Below, piece by piece: positions 53,901-63,364 of a DNA stretch of 64,000 nt. Source of the stretch: Callaeas wilsoni (Eukaryota > Chordata > Aves > Passeriformes > Callaeidae); NCBI GenBank assembly GCA_013398955.1, contig VWPU01009591.1, positions 62,001 to 126,000 on the forward strand. The letters are read 5' to 3'. Each line of letters starts with the position of its first letter. Positions within the stretch are counted from its first letter, which is position 1. Position numbers and translations under genes: made by a program. Under the pieces are notes generated by a model. It saw nothing but the letters and a program-made list of their open reading frames with translations. It was not told the origin of the DNA and did not search any database.

Positions 53901-56900
53901 AGAAGGGTGTCCTGACAAGCTAAAGGTACAAACAGCAACGAGAACTGTAGTGTGTGACCAGGAGCAGGGTTTGTTCGGGGGCAGGAGCCCAGAGCAGCTC
54001 ACTCACCGTCTTTCACTGGCATGTAGCATTGCTCATCCTGGCCAATTTTGAAAGGACAGCAGTGATTTTTTGAGCATTCAGACGTGTTCAGGCCTTCTAC
54101 AGGACAAGGAGTTAAGAGTCGTTCACTGCTGAGGCGGCAAGCTTTAAAAAGAAAAAAACAACAATAGGTAAGATGTCCATCCTGGGAGCAATGCGAAACA
54201 GAAAGAAGTCATCACTTTGGTGTGTCTAACATGTTTTGATTGATTGAATCTGCCAGAAAACAGTATCAATGACATTCATGTATGTTCTTTCCCAAAACCT
54301 AACCAATTTTTATATTGAAATTAGCAGAAAAGCTAAATAATGTCATAGAAAATTTTTAGTAATTTGCTTTGTTTCTGTAAGAATCTATTACAAAGCTTAA
54401 TCTAAACACCACTGTGCAACTTTTTTGTACTTAGGTTTGTAAAGTAACTGGAAAAGACAACCCAAATTTTCTGACTGTACTGTTTCTTATTAAAAAATCA
54501 CCAGAAATTTAAGGCTTTTTTCTTTTTTTTTCTGAAGAACTATACTGCAACTAAGCATTTCTGTTTGGCACTTATTTGTTTCTACAAGAAGCTAAAAATC
54601 AGCTGCTAGGAAAAAGCCCCCACGAAATCCAATCCAGTTACTGAACAACATATTTAAGCAATTTTTGAGATTTCCTATTTAACAGCAGATTTATTGATAA
54701 ACATGAGATACTCTGTGGGAATGGCTTAAATGTGTAAGATAGTTATAAATAGTAGATATCTCTGTATATTTAATTCCTATAAAACATCGTACCGCATCCC
54801 TTATGTTACACAGCAGCTGCAAAGCATCATTTGGTTCCAACAACACCCCCAGGACTGGCTGTATTGTCAGTCTCACATTTATCAGAGATATTACTGGTAG
54901 CCAAATTCAGTTTATTAAATGGGGAGATCAGGATCTTCACCAGTCCTCTGTGTTTACTTAGGGCTACATGTGAGCAATAGTAGTGGAGGCACACTGATAT
55001 TAAAGCAGAAACACACCAAGTGAAAAGCAGCATTTCTGCTTCTCCTTCCTAGTGGTCTGTGGTCTGGTTATGGAGCCAGGCTGGCAGGTTTTATATATAA
55101 CAGATCTTTTATGTACTCATAAATATTATCTTTCTTTTTGATATTAGCCAGTTAGCATTGTGATTTCCATCTCAATAATTTTATGAAATAATGTAGTTCT
55201 TGGAAGTTAACTTTAGCAGTCCAAAGGTGAGTGGATCAGTCTAATCTAACAGGCCTGAAGCCTTCCTTAGGCAGTAGAAGTGGGAATGACACCAGCGTGG
55301 GACAAAATCCTTCTCTCATTTAGGCTGTGCCAAATTCTCTTTTCTCTCTATGTGTACATGGGAAGACTAGACAACTAGTTCAGATGAGATACAACAAAGC
55401 TAGGCATGGTGGATCCTATGCCAAACTTTCAGCATAATTGCAGCATTTCCAGCACAGTCACATCGCTGGTGATGGAGGGTTTTGCAGGAGGGTAGTAATG
55501 CAAACAAATCTGTGATTGTTCCAAACAGGCACTTAGCAATCCCATTTTCAAGAGCTCTAGTGAGTTTTACAGTATTAGACCGAGGGTTTTAAACACATTA
55601 AATGCTGACAGGTAGGGGAGGGAGGGTGGACTGAAGTGAGGCAGAAGTGAGAAAGGATGAGAGAAACAATGCTGCTGTGGTGAAGTGACACTTACTCATT
55701 GGCCTGAAGAAGCTTAAGAAAGATGCAAATACACCTTTCACTGTCATGTTAGGTTTGCTGGGTGCCTCTCCTCTCTGTTCTGAACCAGGCTGAATCGGTC
55801 CTGCAAGAACTGAAAGTTCATAATGATTAGCTCATTACCATCAAAACTATCCATAATTAATTAAAGCAATGACATTTTCATACTGATTATCACTCATTAG
55901 GAAGGCATTTACAGTCATCAGGAACTGTGTCTACTGATGGCTAGCAAGGTTAAGCACAGATGTCTTTCTGTCGTACTCACTTACATTGCTTTAAATTGCT
56001 TCATGAACCACAATGGGTAAAGAACTAATGCTGTAAAATTTAAATTAAAGAATCCATTCAGGTGGAACCTGTCAAGGATAAAAAGCCCTGCTACTCACCT
56101 GTGAGGTGCAGGTTACATGAAAACACTTTGCTGCATCTATAGTTATATTTCTTCTATGCACACAAACAGAACTTTCAGCTTTTTAGATAGAGATCAGACC
56201 CCAGTTAAAACTGAGAAACATGGTGAAAGGCACCTTTATCAGACATAACCAAACATGCATCTATCCCAGCTTCTTATTTCAGACTGTGATCTACTGCAGT
56301 TGCATAGAAAAGAGCAAAACATCCATAAATATAGAGGTACTGCAGTGTTTACACAAAAGCTACTGATTTCTTACTCTGGGACTTCCCAATCACCTTTCAT
56401 TTACACTATTCTAAAAAAATATGGGATCAGTAAACCTTGCTGCCTCCCTGCATTTCTTTTTCATTACACCAAAAGTGCAAATCACAGTAGGACTCCACTG
56501 GCAATCAACCACTCCCCAATGAGGGAGAAAAGAGAGACCCACTATTCCCACCTGCTTGCCTTTTTTCTCTCCATGAGAGAAACTTACACCATCACCACTT
56601 TATTAGCTTTCAGTGATGGAGTTTGCTGAAAGCCATTTCATGGTGTTAGAGTTCCTTGAGAACAGAAGTGAGATCACAGCCTAACCAAAAACAACTTCAG
56701 TCTTTTGGATAATTCTTCAGCTAACAGAATCGGGAGCATAAATTAGGGAATTAGGAAATTACTTGTCCTGGGGCACAACTTGCCTCTTCTGTGCCATACA
56801 AAACTCCCTTGGGAAAAAAAGAACAGACTACAAAGAACTGAAGGTACTGTCAAAACAGAGACTCTGAAACTATTGTGCAACAGAAATGTGACCACCAAAG

Positions 56901-57835
56901 CTCACACTGACAGTCATGCCATGGGGCCCTCTCCCTGCTAGGAAACAAGACAGAACAGAAAATTTTAAAGACTTTGTAATGATTTCATGGGAAGTTCATG
57001 ACATGAGGTTTCCAACATTCAGTTTGGTAAGAATTATCTGAAAACCATGGCTGCCCTACACATTACTCTCTCATGTGGGGGTTTAGAGACACAAACCATT
57101 TAGATAGGTTTAATGGCCATTGCTGTACTTACACACTTATATCTATGTTAGAGCTCACAGCCACCCTGGAAGCCTTTTACAGTGACACAGCAACTGCCAG
57201 CCTTCCACCAAAGCTGAAAAGGCTCTGAGGTCTGGTTTCTCAATGCATTAAGGATCAAATGCAAACATGTTTGGATGGATCCTTTCTACATGTCAGATGA
57301 CCAAACTTAACTTCTGTTAGTGCAAGTAATCAGACAAAAACCTTTCTAATTACTTTGAGTCATCTGCTGTAGTAAGCAAATGCATCAATTCTCAACAGAC
57401 TATAATAACACCTTAATAGTATGCTGAAAAAAAAGTCAAAGTGGGGGAAAAATAGAAGAATCTATAATTGGGGAAAAAATAGAAAAATCTATGATCAACT
57501 GTAAAATAAAAGCAAGTTGCACTGCCAGGGATGAAACAAGCAGCATGTATTTCTCATACAGATGCACAGAGTGAAATGGGAACTATAGTTGCAGGAAAAA
57601 AATGATTTTGCTCTATTTAAGTCTCAGAACTGATCAATCCAATCCAATGCAATTGCTTGTAATATTTCTCAGTATTTCCCCATCATTTCCAAGACCAAAA
57701 AACCTGCTTGCAAGTAAAAGTACTTGCTGCTTCTTTGAGAATGTTTTTGTCCTTGCAATACTCACGTGAATGGATGCTCCAAAGCAGGAGCAGGACCATG
57801 AAGACCCACGCTCGACGGGGGCTGAAGGGCAGCAT
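47874..57835 (-). CDS. FMR1NB: FMR1NB orthologue (FMR1 neighbour, NY-SAR-35), split gene
   Basis: Five minus-strand coding blocks are 57766-57835, 55696-55800, 54007-54141, 51309-51405 and a candidate last block from 47982. The first four join in phases 1-1-1 and give about 135 residues without a stop. Residues 1-23 are basic then hydrophobic (signal peptide or first membrane span). Residues 24-59 are a linker with an N-M-T sequon at 41. Residues 60-97 hold six cysteines with the C-x4-C-C core of a P-type (trefoil) domain and an N-T-S sequon at 77. Residues 108-133 form a membrane span. In mammals FMR1NB is a testis-restricted cancer/testis antigen with this layout, placed just downstream of FMR1 in the same direction, as here. 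Identification rests on remembered human sequence around the cysteine module and the following span. As spliced the product is about 171 residues, against 255 in human. The C-terminal frame is uncertain. Confidence 0.85.
49055..49135 (-). mobile_element. CR1 3' end fragment in FMR1NB intron
   Basis: Reverse-orientation CR1 terminus: ACCACAGAATCATTCAGGAC, AAAATACCTTTAAGATGACC, CCGTTAACCC. It is followed by a GC-richer stretch to about 49260 that I cannot assign; that stretch may be more of the same element, diverged. It lies between the transmembrane exon and the candidate terminal exon. Confidence 0.7.
51309..51405 (-). CDS. FMR1NB: FMR1NB transmembrane exon
   Basis: A 97-base exon with acceptor TGCCTCCACAG and donor GTGAGT (plus-strand ACTCAC, 51303-51308). 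It enters in phase 1 and leaves in phase 2. It encodes VQLAIRVILLAGGGFLTLG and then ILPICCCAFLQR, a span of about 26 hydrophobic residues closed by basic residues. This matches the position and character of the second membrane span of human FMR1NB (LPIYCRSLFWR, from memory). The three consecutive cysteines at the cytoplasmic end are possible palmitoylation sites (inference). Confidence 0.85.
51650..51704 (+). mobile_element. CR1 3' tip in FMR1NB intron
   Basis: Only the last 55 bases or so of a CR1 remain: GTTGGACTTAATGATCACAA, GGTCTTTTCTAACCTAAATG, ATTCTATGATTC. It lies about 245 bp upstream (in the gene's direction) of the transmembrane exon and is a typical 5'-truncated insertion. Confidence 0.85.
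52893..53021 (+). mobile_element. CR1 3' end in FMR1NB intron
   Basis: Degraded CR1 3' tail: TTCAAAATTCGACTGGACAC, CCTGGGAAACCTG, GAGGTCCCTTCCACACCC, then AATTCTGTCTC. It is antisense to FMR1NB, between the trefoil and transmembrane exons. Confidence 0.65.
54007..54141 (-). CDS. FMR1NB: FMR1NB P-type (trefoil-like) domain exon
   Basis: A 135-base exon with acceptor TTTTTAAAG and donor GTGAGT (plus-strand ACTCAC, 54001-54006), phase 1 in and out. It carries all six extracellular cysteines, at residues 60, 71, 81, 86, 87 and 97. The key run PCPVEGLNTSEC-SKNH-CC matches the P-type pattern of spaced cysteines followed by C-x4-C-C. Two consensus positions differ: Asn replaces the usual Ser/Thr and Pro follows the CC pair instead of an aromatic residue. 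It ends QCYMPVKD, comparable with human KCFAPFRD (from memory). This is the strongest single piece of evidence for the gene. Confidence 0.88.
55696..55800 (-). CDS. FMR1NB: FMR1NB linker exon
   Basis: A 105-base exon with acceptor TTCTTGCAG and donor GTAAGT (plus-strand ACTTAC, 55690-55695). It enters in phase 1 and leaves in phase 1. It encodes a polar linker (GSEQRGEAPSKP), an N-glycosylation sequon N-M-T, and a hydrophobic-aromatic stretch FASFLSFFRPM. That stretch resembles the LLNFFFP segment just before the trefoil module in human FMR1NB (from memory). There is no stop in frame. The linker is much shorter than the human one. Confidence 0.8.
57444..57495 (+). repeat. two-copy 26-bp tandem duplication in FMR1NB intron
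   Basis: GGGGAAAAATAGAAGAATCT (57444 onward) recurs as GGGGAAAAAATAGAAAAATC (57470 onward). The units are 26 bp and differ at a few positions. The duplication is recent in appearance and intronic. Confidence 0.8.
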
Positions 57836-57874
57836 TACTACAATAAATCCAAGAGCAGTAATAGGTACAGGGTC
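57766..57874 (-). CDS. FMR1NB: FMR1NB exon with start codon and signal/TM1 segment
   Basis: The exon probably begins at 57874, after the acceptor TTTTATGCAG, with the ATG at 57835-57833 (G at -3). Coding continues for 70 bases to the donor GTGAGT (plus-strand ACTCAC, 57760-57765) and ends in phase 1. The peptide starts MLPFSPRRAW and runs into VFMVLLLLW, a basic n-region plus a hydrophobic core of about 12 residues. That is typical of a signal peptide, though in human FMR1NB the corresponding segment is a longer membrane span after a cytoplasmic tail. The frame stays open upstream of the ATG, with further in-frame ATGs at 57880 and 57907. A longer N-terminus is therefore possible if the upstream acceptor is not used. 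Confidence 0.75.
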
Positions 57875-58100
57875 CTGCATAAAACAAATTATTGATCTTA
57901 ACTTCATATTTATGGATTAGAGCAAACCTGACAGTTGATTGCTGCAGAGAGCTGGACTGTCTTTTTTGCAAGAAAGAGGCCAAAACCCATTGAAAAGATA
58001 TGTGATATATTGAAAAATATATTGGCAATAAATGATTTTTAAGAAATTACTAATTTAAAGAGAGTTTAAAGGAAGGCATCTTGTTAACAGAGGCTAGGCA

Positions 58101-58161
58101 AAAAATTATCTTTCTGAAGTGTCCCAGAGCTGGACACCTGGCACTTAAAAAGATAATTTTT
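58101..58161. repeat. imperfect inverted repeat / hairpin
   Basis: AAAAATTATCTTTCTGAAGTG at 58101-58121 is mirrored by CACTTAAAAAGATAATTTTT at 58142-58161. About 18 pairs close a 20-base loop, within which TCC and GGA can add a short inner stem. It lies in the presumed first intron of FMR1NB. It could be a transposon remnant or a structured RNA. Confidence 0.55.
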
Positions 58162-58872
58162 AGGCAAACATTTTAATCCAAGTTCAATGAACAGAATCAA
58201 GAGTGAAGAATGAATAATATTTGAAAGCTTAAAACTGAATTCTAGTTTAGCTCATTGAATTATTCACTCTTTTCACAATTGGAGCACATGAAGAGCTTTG
58301 GATAACATTTTTAAAAGGTGGTTCAAAATGGTATTATGGATGAAAATATTTTAGAAATCCCCATGTGATTCATAGTAATTTAAAAGCAGGCTTAAGCTTG
58401 ATTTTGTACCCTCAAGCAGCCCCGATGACTGCTTTACAAGATGCTGTATTTCACTTTGTATGCCCCTCCTGTTTTACCTTAAAAAGGTCTTTTTTCAATT
58501 ATTACCACTTAGTTGTAAAGACAGCTTAAACCTAGAGACAATTTGTTAGTACTGGAGAGAACTCCATTTTCTGAACTGCTGTACAGGGAAAAGACTGACT
58601 GCATTGCCCATGGATATTGCCTTTCTGCACTTCCGCTGCTCAGTGAGGAAAGCTTCCCTGCCCTTGGATGTACCTGGGCTATAGAGGAATGTACAAACAT
58701 ATTCTGTCCCATGGAAAAACTACTTTGGTAATGTGAAATTATTTCTTAAGAGGACAGGAATCGTGTTTTCCAAGATACTTATTAAAATGTAATACTATTC
58801 ATGACAAATTGGGAAAACAAGGGAGAAGGAAAACAAGATAAAGAGAAAATTCTTGTTCTTGCCATTACTTAC

Positions 58873-59080
58873 TTCTTCTGGTGTCTCCTCCAGCCCTGCT
58901 GGAGCAGGGTGTGAGCAGCTCCCCGGGGTGCAGCAACCGCAGACTGGCCCCGACAACCGCGGAACCAAGGCACGTCACAGTCACCACCCCCAGCTCAGGT
59001 GCACGGAACAGGATGGAGCAACAGAGGGGCCAGAGAAAGCTCAGTGTGTTTTGGGAGAAATCAGCCCCTGCTGAGATTGC
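58873..59080 (-). promoter_or_regulatory. FMR1NB: candidate FMR1NB promoter and non-coding first exon
   Basis: This roughly 200-bp segment is GC-richer than its surroundings and carries about seven CpGs. Read on the minus strand it ends in GAAGAA followed by the near-perfect splice donor GTAAGT (plus-strand ACTTAC, 58867-58872). It contains a TGACGTG cAMP-response half site (near 58973-58979) and a GGGGGTGG GC box. The only ATG I see in the segment, near its 5' edge, is followed at once by a stop, so an exon here would be 5' UTR. It could splice to the acceptor TTTTATGCAG ending at 57875, making the ATG at 57835 the first usable start. CRE half sites are common in testis promoters. The assignment is inference; the transcription start is not visible. 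Confidence 0.45.
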
Positions 59081-59344
59081 CTCTCAAGTCTTCTAATTCA
59101 TCAAGTTAAAACACAAGTTTATACTCTTACCAATCACGCCCCAGTGTACAGTACAGGAACATCACCTAATTGTGCAGACCAGGTAATAGGTAAGAGATCA
59201 AAACACACTCCTCTCAAATCAAAAAGCTCACTCAGGAGGCTTAAGTTAGAGCTCCTCACTAACCCATGAAAAGTGAATTAATTAGGTATTGCTTCACCAA
59301 GTATTTGCACACTTGAAGCACAAATCTGACACGGATCTTTCTTA

Positions 59345-59482
59345 GACCTGGAAAGCCAACCATATCCTGGGCTGCATCAAAGGGAACATGGACAGCAGGT
59401 CAAAGGAAGTGATTCTGCCCCTCTACTCCACTCTCTTGAGATCCCCACCTGGTGTACTGCAACCAGCTCTGGAGATATGGCC
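59345..59482 (+). mobile_element. CR1 LINE 3' fragment, left half (interrupted)
   Basis: The sequence from about 59349 (GCCAACCATATCCTGGGCTG) to the CAGCTCTGGAG stretch is a plus-orientation piece of the CR1 reverse-transcriptase C-terminal region. It breaks off at the LTR at 59483 and resumes at 60054 at the matching place in the CR1 consensus (CCCCCAA then GACATGGACC). Confidence 0.75.
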
Positions 59483-60053
59483 TGATTTCAGCTGGGATAG
59501 AGTTAAACTTTCTTCTTTGTAGCTGGCACAGTGCTGTGCCTTGGGTTCAGGATGAGAATAATGCTGGTAACACACCGATGTTTAGTTGCTGCTAAGCAGT
59601 TCTTGCTCTCAATCAAAGACTTTTGAGTTCCCAAGCTCTGGCAGGGAGCAGGTGCACCAGAAACCAGGAGGGAGCACGGCCAGGACATTGACCTGGACTG
59701 GCCAAAGGGATATTCCACACCACGGCACATCACACCCAGCATAGAAACTGCAGGAGCTGGCAGAGATGCCAAACACTGCCCAGGGATGGCCTGGGCACTG
59801 GTCAGTGTATTGAGCAATTGTATTGTGCAGCTCTTGCTCCTCTTGGATTTCATCTCTATCGCTCCTTTTCATTACAATTCTTATTATTGTATTCTATTAT
59901 CTTTCAGTTATTAAACTATTCTTGTATTAACCCATGGTTTCTACTTTTTTGTTTCCGCTGATTCCCATCCCCACTGGGAGGGTGGAGGGGGAAGAGGGCA
60001 CAGAGTGAGGGAGTGAGCAGCTACGTGGTGTTGCTGGCTGGAGTTAAACCACA
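59483..60053 (+). mobile_element. ERVL-type avian solo LTR inserted in CR1
   Basis: It begins TGATTTCAGCTGGGATAGAG and ends GGAGTTAAACCACA. These ends, the TAGCTGGCACAGTGCTGTG stretch and the CCCACTGGGAGGGTGG motif near the end, are hallmarks of a bird ERVL LTR family I recognise from memory. There is no internal retroviral sequence, so it is a solo LTR left by recombination. I could not identify a clean target-site duplication. Open frames in it are not genes. Confidence 0.72.
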
Positions 60054-60537
60054 AGTTCCCCCCAATGAAGAACATGGACCTTTTCAAGCTTGTCCAGAGG
60101 GTCATGAGGGTGACCAGAGGCCTGGAACAGCTCTGCTCTGAAGACAAGCTCAGAGACCTGGGGTTGTTCAGCCTGGAGAAGGCACTGGGGACACATTAGG
60201 GCCCCTTCCAGTACCTAAAGGGGCTGCACAAGAATGATGGGGAAGACTTTTCAGCAGGGCCTGTGCAATAGGACAAAGAGTAACAGTTTTTAAAAAAAAC
60301 CAGGTCAAATTAGATGAGATATAAAGATGAAGTGTTTTACAATGAGGGTGGTGAGGCCTGGCACAGGTTGCCCAGAGAAGTTGTAGATGCCCTGTGCCTG
60401 GAGGCATTCCAGGCCAGGTTGGATGGAGCTCTGGACAACTTGGTCTACGGGAAGGTGTTCCTGCCCGAGGCAGAGGTTGAAACTAGAGGATCTTTAAGGT
60501 TCCTTCCAACCCAGACCATTCTAGGATTATACCACAT
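60054..60537 (+). mobile_element. CR1 LINE 3' end, right half
   Basis: It continues the CR1 interrupted at 59482: GTTGTTCAGCCTGGAGAAG, then CACAGGTTGCCCAGAGAAG, then the 3' tail TTAAGGTTCCTTCCAACCC and a degraded ATTCTAGGATT terminus. The short open frame at 60314-60553 is only a remnant of this element. Confidence 0.85.
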
Positions 60538-63364
60538 CCATTCCTTTCATTAAGGAAAGGCTCTGCATACACTGGGAGCAGTATTTTTAAAATATACAGA
60601 AACCTAAAGTAAATGCAGATGTCATCAAATCAGCAGTTCCCCAAACAGATGAGCTGCCTAAAGCAGTTGCAGTTTGCTACAACAGCCATCTGAACTGATA
60701 AGTGAGCCTGAAAAAACTTATATATTCACACGGTTTTTTTTTCTCATTTCAGTTAATTGCATGAGTTTAAAGGGTGGGTCTCTTTAACCTTATTTGTATG
60801 CAGCACCAGCTTGCTAAAATAAGCAACAATACACAGTATCCTCAGTTTCATTGTTTCATTCTATACCCAGACCAGACTCAGCCACTCTCAGCAGTACCAA
60901 TGGGGAGATACTTGGAAACGTCTAATGCACAAGCCTTCTTCTTCTGAAGCATATGGTTTACATGAAAGGGAGATTTTCCACGCTGATTTATCTCATGGAA
61001 CACTCCAGACAGTGTGATGCATTTCTGACATGGGACTCTTCAGACTGATAAGAATTACAGAAAATTGCCCCGCCTCCCCCATTTCAAATAGAACACTTAA
61101 TTGATTTTACTACGTTTAGGAGTGCTGATTCCCCTTGCTGCCGCTGTAGTCCACACCTGAGGCTCAGCCTGAGTGCAGAAGGCAATAAAGCACATCCACA
61201 CCCTAAATGTTTGCTATGCCGTTTCTGCAACAGTCCAGTTCTTAGCATTTATAGACTACATCCATGTGATCATTTTTTGCTTTAAATTAACTGCTTTTAT
61301 TGGAAACCAGTTTCCTAAATTCAGTGCAAAACTGTAAGAAAACATCTTCTCCTACTGAACTTTCAGTAGATACACAAAATTACCTATAATTGTTGCTCTT
61401 TCTTATAATCCAATTCCATACAGTACTCAAAGCACACAAAAATTACTGCTTTAAATTCAATTGTAAAGTAATTTTTAAACAATGGAAAAAACAAAAAAGA
61501 ACAATTATGGCAACTGACTCATCCAGGTTTAACAGCAATTATTTCTATCGAACTGGTTGAGACGAATGACCTTCATAACTGTGAAAGCACATCTGACAGA
61601 TGTGCATTTTAAAAAACTGTTTGCAGAAAACCAGATTCATCCCCTGATGCAGGCAAAAGATCCACAGTCCTCTGTCAAAGACTCACAATGCCAAAGAGTA
61701 AAGAGCTGTTTCTGTAAATCACAGCATAAAAATATAACGAGAAACCCACACTGTGTTTAAGTCTAATGAACCTCAGGCAAGGAGGATCTCGTGATCCAAG
61801 TGGAATCTATTCAGAACACTAAGCTCAAGAGGCCTAACCCCACTTCTCCTGACATACATTAAACTGCCTTAATACCTTAACAGTGTAAACATCTTAGTCA
61901 CCCCAATCTTCATGGGTGTGAATGTCTGGAAAAGACTCTTTGACTAGCATCTTTTAGGATGAAAATCTGTTAAGTTCAAGTGAATGACGAACAAGCTTAG
62001 TACACACTACTTTGGAAACAACAAGCTCAGCCTTGTCACTTTTTAAAAAATTCTTTTAAGTAGCTGCCAGAACCAGCAACACATCTCCCCCACCCCTTAA
62101 CACAGGTATTCCACTGCAAGTCTTGCTGCTTCTGGAAATAGACAAAACCTTTAAAAATACACAGGATAAAAATATTTGAGACCCATCTTCTCTTGCAGAT
62201 TAGCAGAAAACTTAGAACTGTACAGCAGGATTCCTGAAATGACTGAGGAATACTCACTGGAAGCTAAAATTTTCCATTTTAATATTCAATACTGAAGGGT
62301 TTTGCAGGGAAACATACTGCAGTTCAGGAAAATAAGCTGCCTTTCACAGTAAGTGCTTATAGGAAGAAGCAGGGTCTACAGTCAGTACCATACTCACAGC
62401 ACCCAATGTCCTTCCTGGACATGGTACACAATATTTGATATTAAGGACAAAAAAGGGTTGAAAAAGCTCATCAGTAACTGATTCAAGTAACCTTTGTATT
62501 TACGAAACTAAACCTAGTATCTTCTTGAACTCTCGAGTGTTCATAAAGAGATTTTTTTTCAAAAAAGCTGAATAAAGAGATTTTTTTCCTTGACAAAGTT
62601 TTAGTAACAACTCTGAAAATCTTAACTCCCCACCATCATTAACAAAAATGCATTCAGTAAACAGAAACACAAACTTTCTATTTTTATAAGCATTTGTTAA
62701 TTCATTGAGCTTTGAGTTTAACCTTAGTGAATTTAGACTTTGGCATGATTCACAAATACCTCTCACTCTTTCAAAGAACTTTATTTTAAAAATAATTTTA
62801 ATTCATTAGACCATACTTTATAATAGTTACCAATAGGACGGACCTGAACTCAAGCATCAGACATTTGTTGAACTTTCAAGTTTTGTAACAACATGACTTT
62901 TCAAAATAAAAGTGTACATTTAGATTCACAGGTTAATTTGTTGAAATTTAATAACATTTAAAACCACTGGAATATGAACTGAAAGGGATATATGTAAAGT
63001 ACACAGATACCAAAAAAGGTCATAACCCCAAAACCCACTTGGAAATGGAATGCAGCCAATTAGTCAGACTGTGGTTTAGTAATTTCACATTTACCCGGGT
63101 TAGCACCTTAGTGAACTCAACCACCGAATGTGAGAAATGAGTGCAGGAAGTGTGACCACTCAACAGGTACTGTACCATTCCATGAGGAGACTGTCTTGAG
63201 CATTATGTGCTGTATTTTTGAAATCTGGTAATAGCTGAGACTTTTCTAAAATGTGTAAATAAACAATGGCTACAGTTAAAGTCTAAACAAAGAAATACTT
63301 TCTACTTTCTGTCAGTTGAGATTTTTTAAAGCAATCATTCATAAGGATTGCATCAACATCAGTT
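60538..63364. other. spacer between FMR1 and FMR1NB
   Basis: AT-rich, no coding exons seen. Its first 130 bases or so next to FMR1 (63235-63364) look similar to sequence following the poly(A) signal in mammals, as far as I remember. A minus-strand AATAAA near 62782-62787 could end a longer FMR1 transcript. Confidence 0.6.

Noticed and set aside
56255..56629. 124-codon frame antisense to FMR1NB
   Set aside because: Intronic, no recognisable protein, no splice evidence; taken as chance.
59503..59853. 116-codon minus-strand frame
   Set aside because: Entirely within the ERVL-type LTR, antisense to it.
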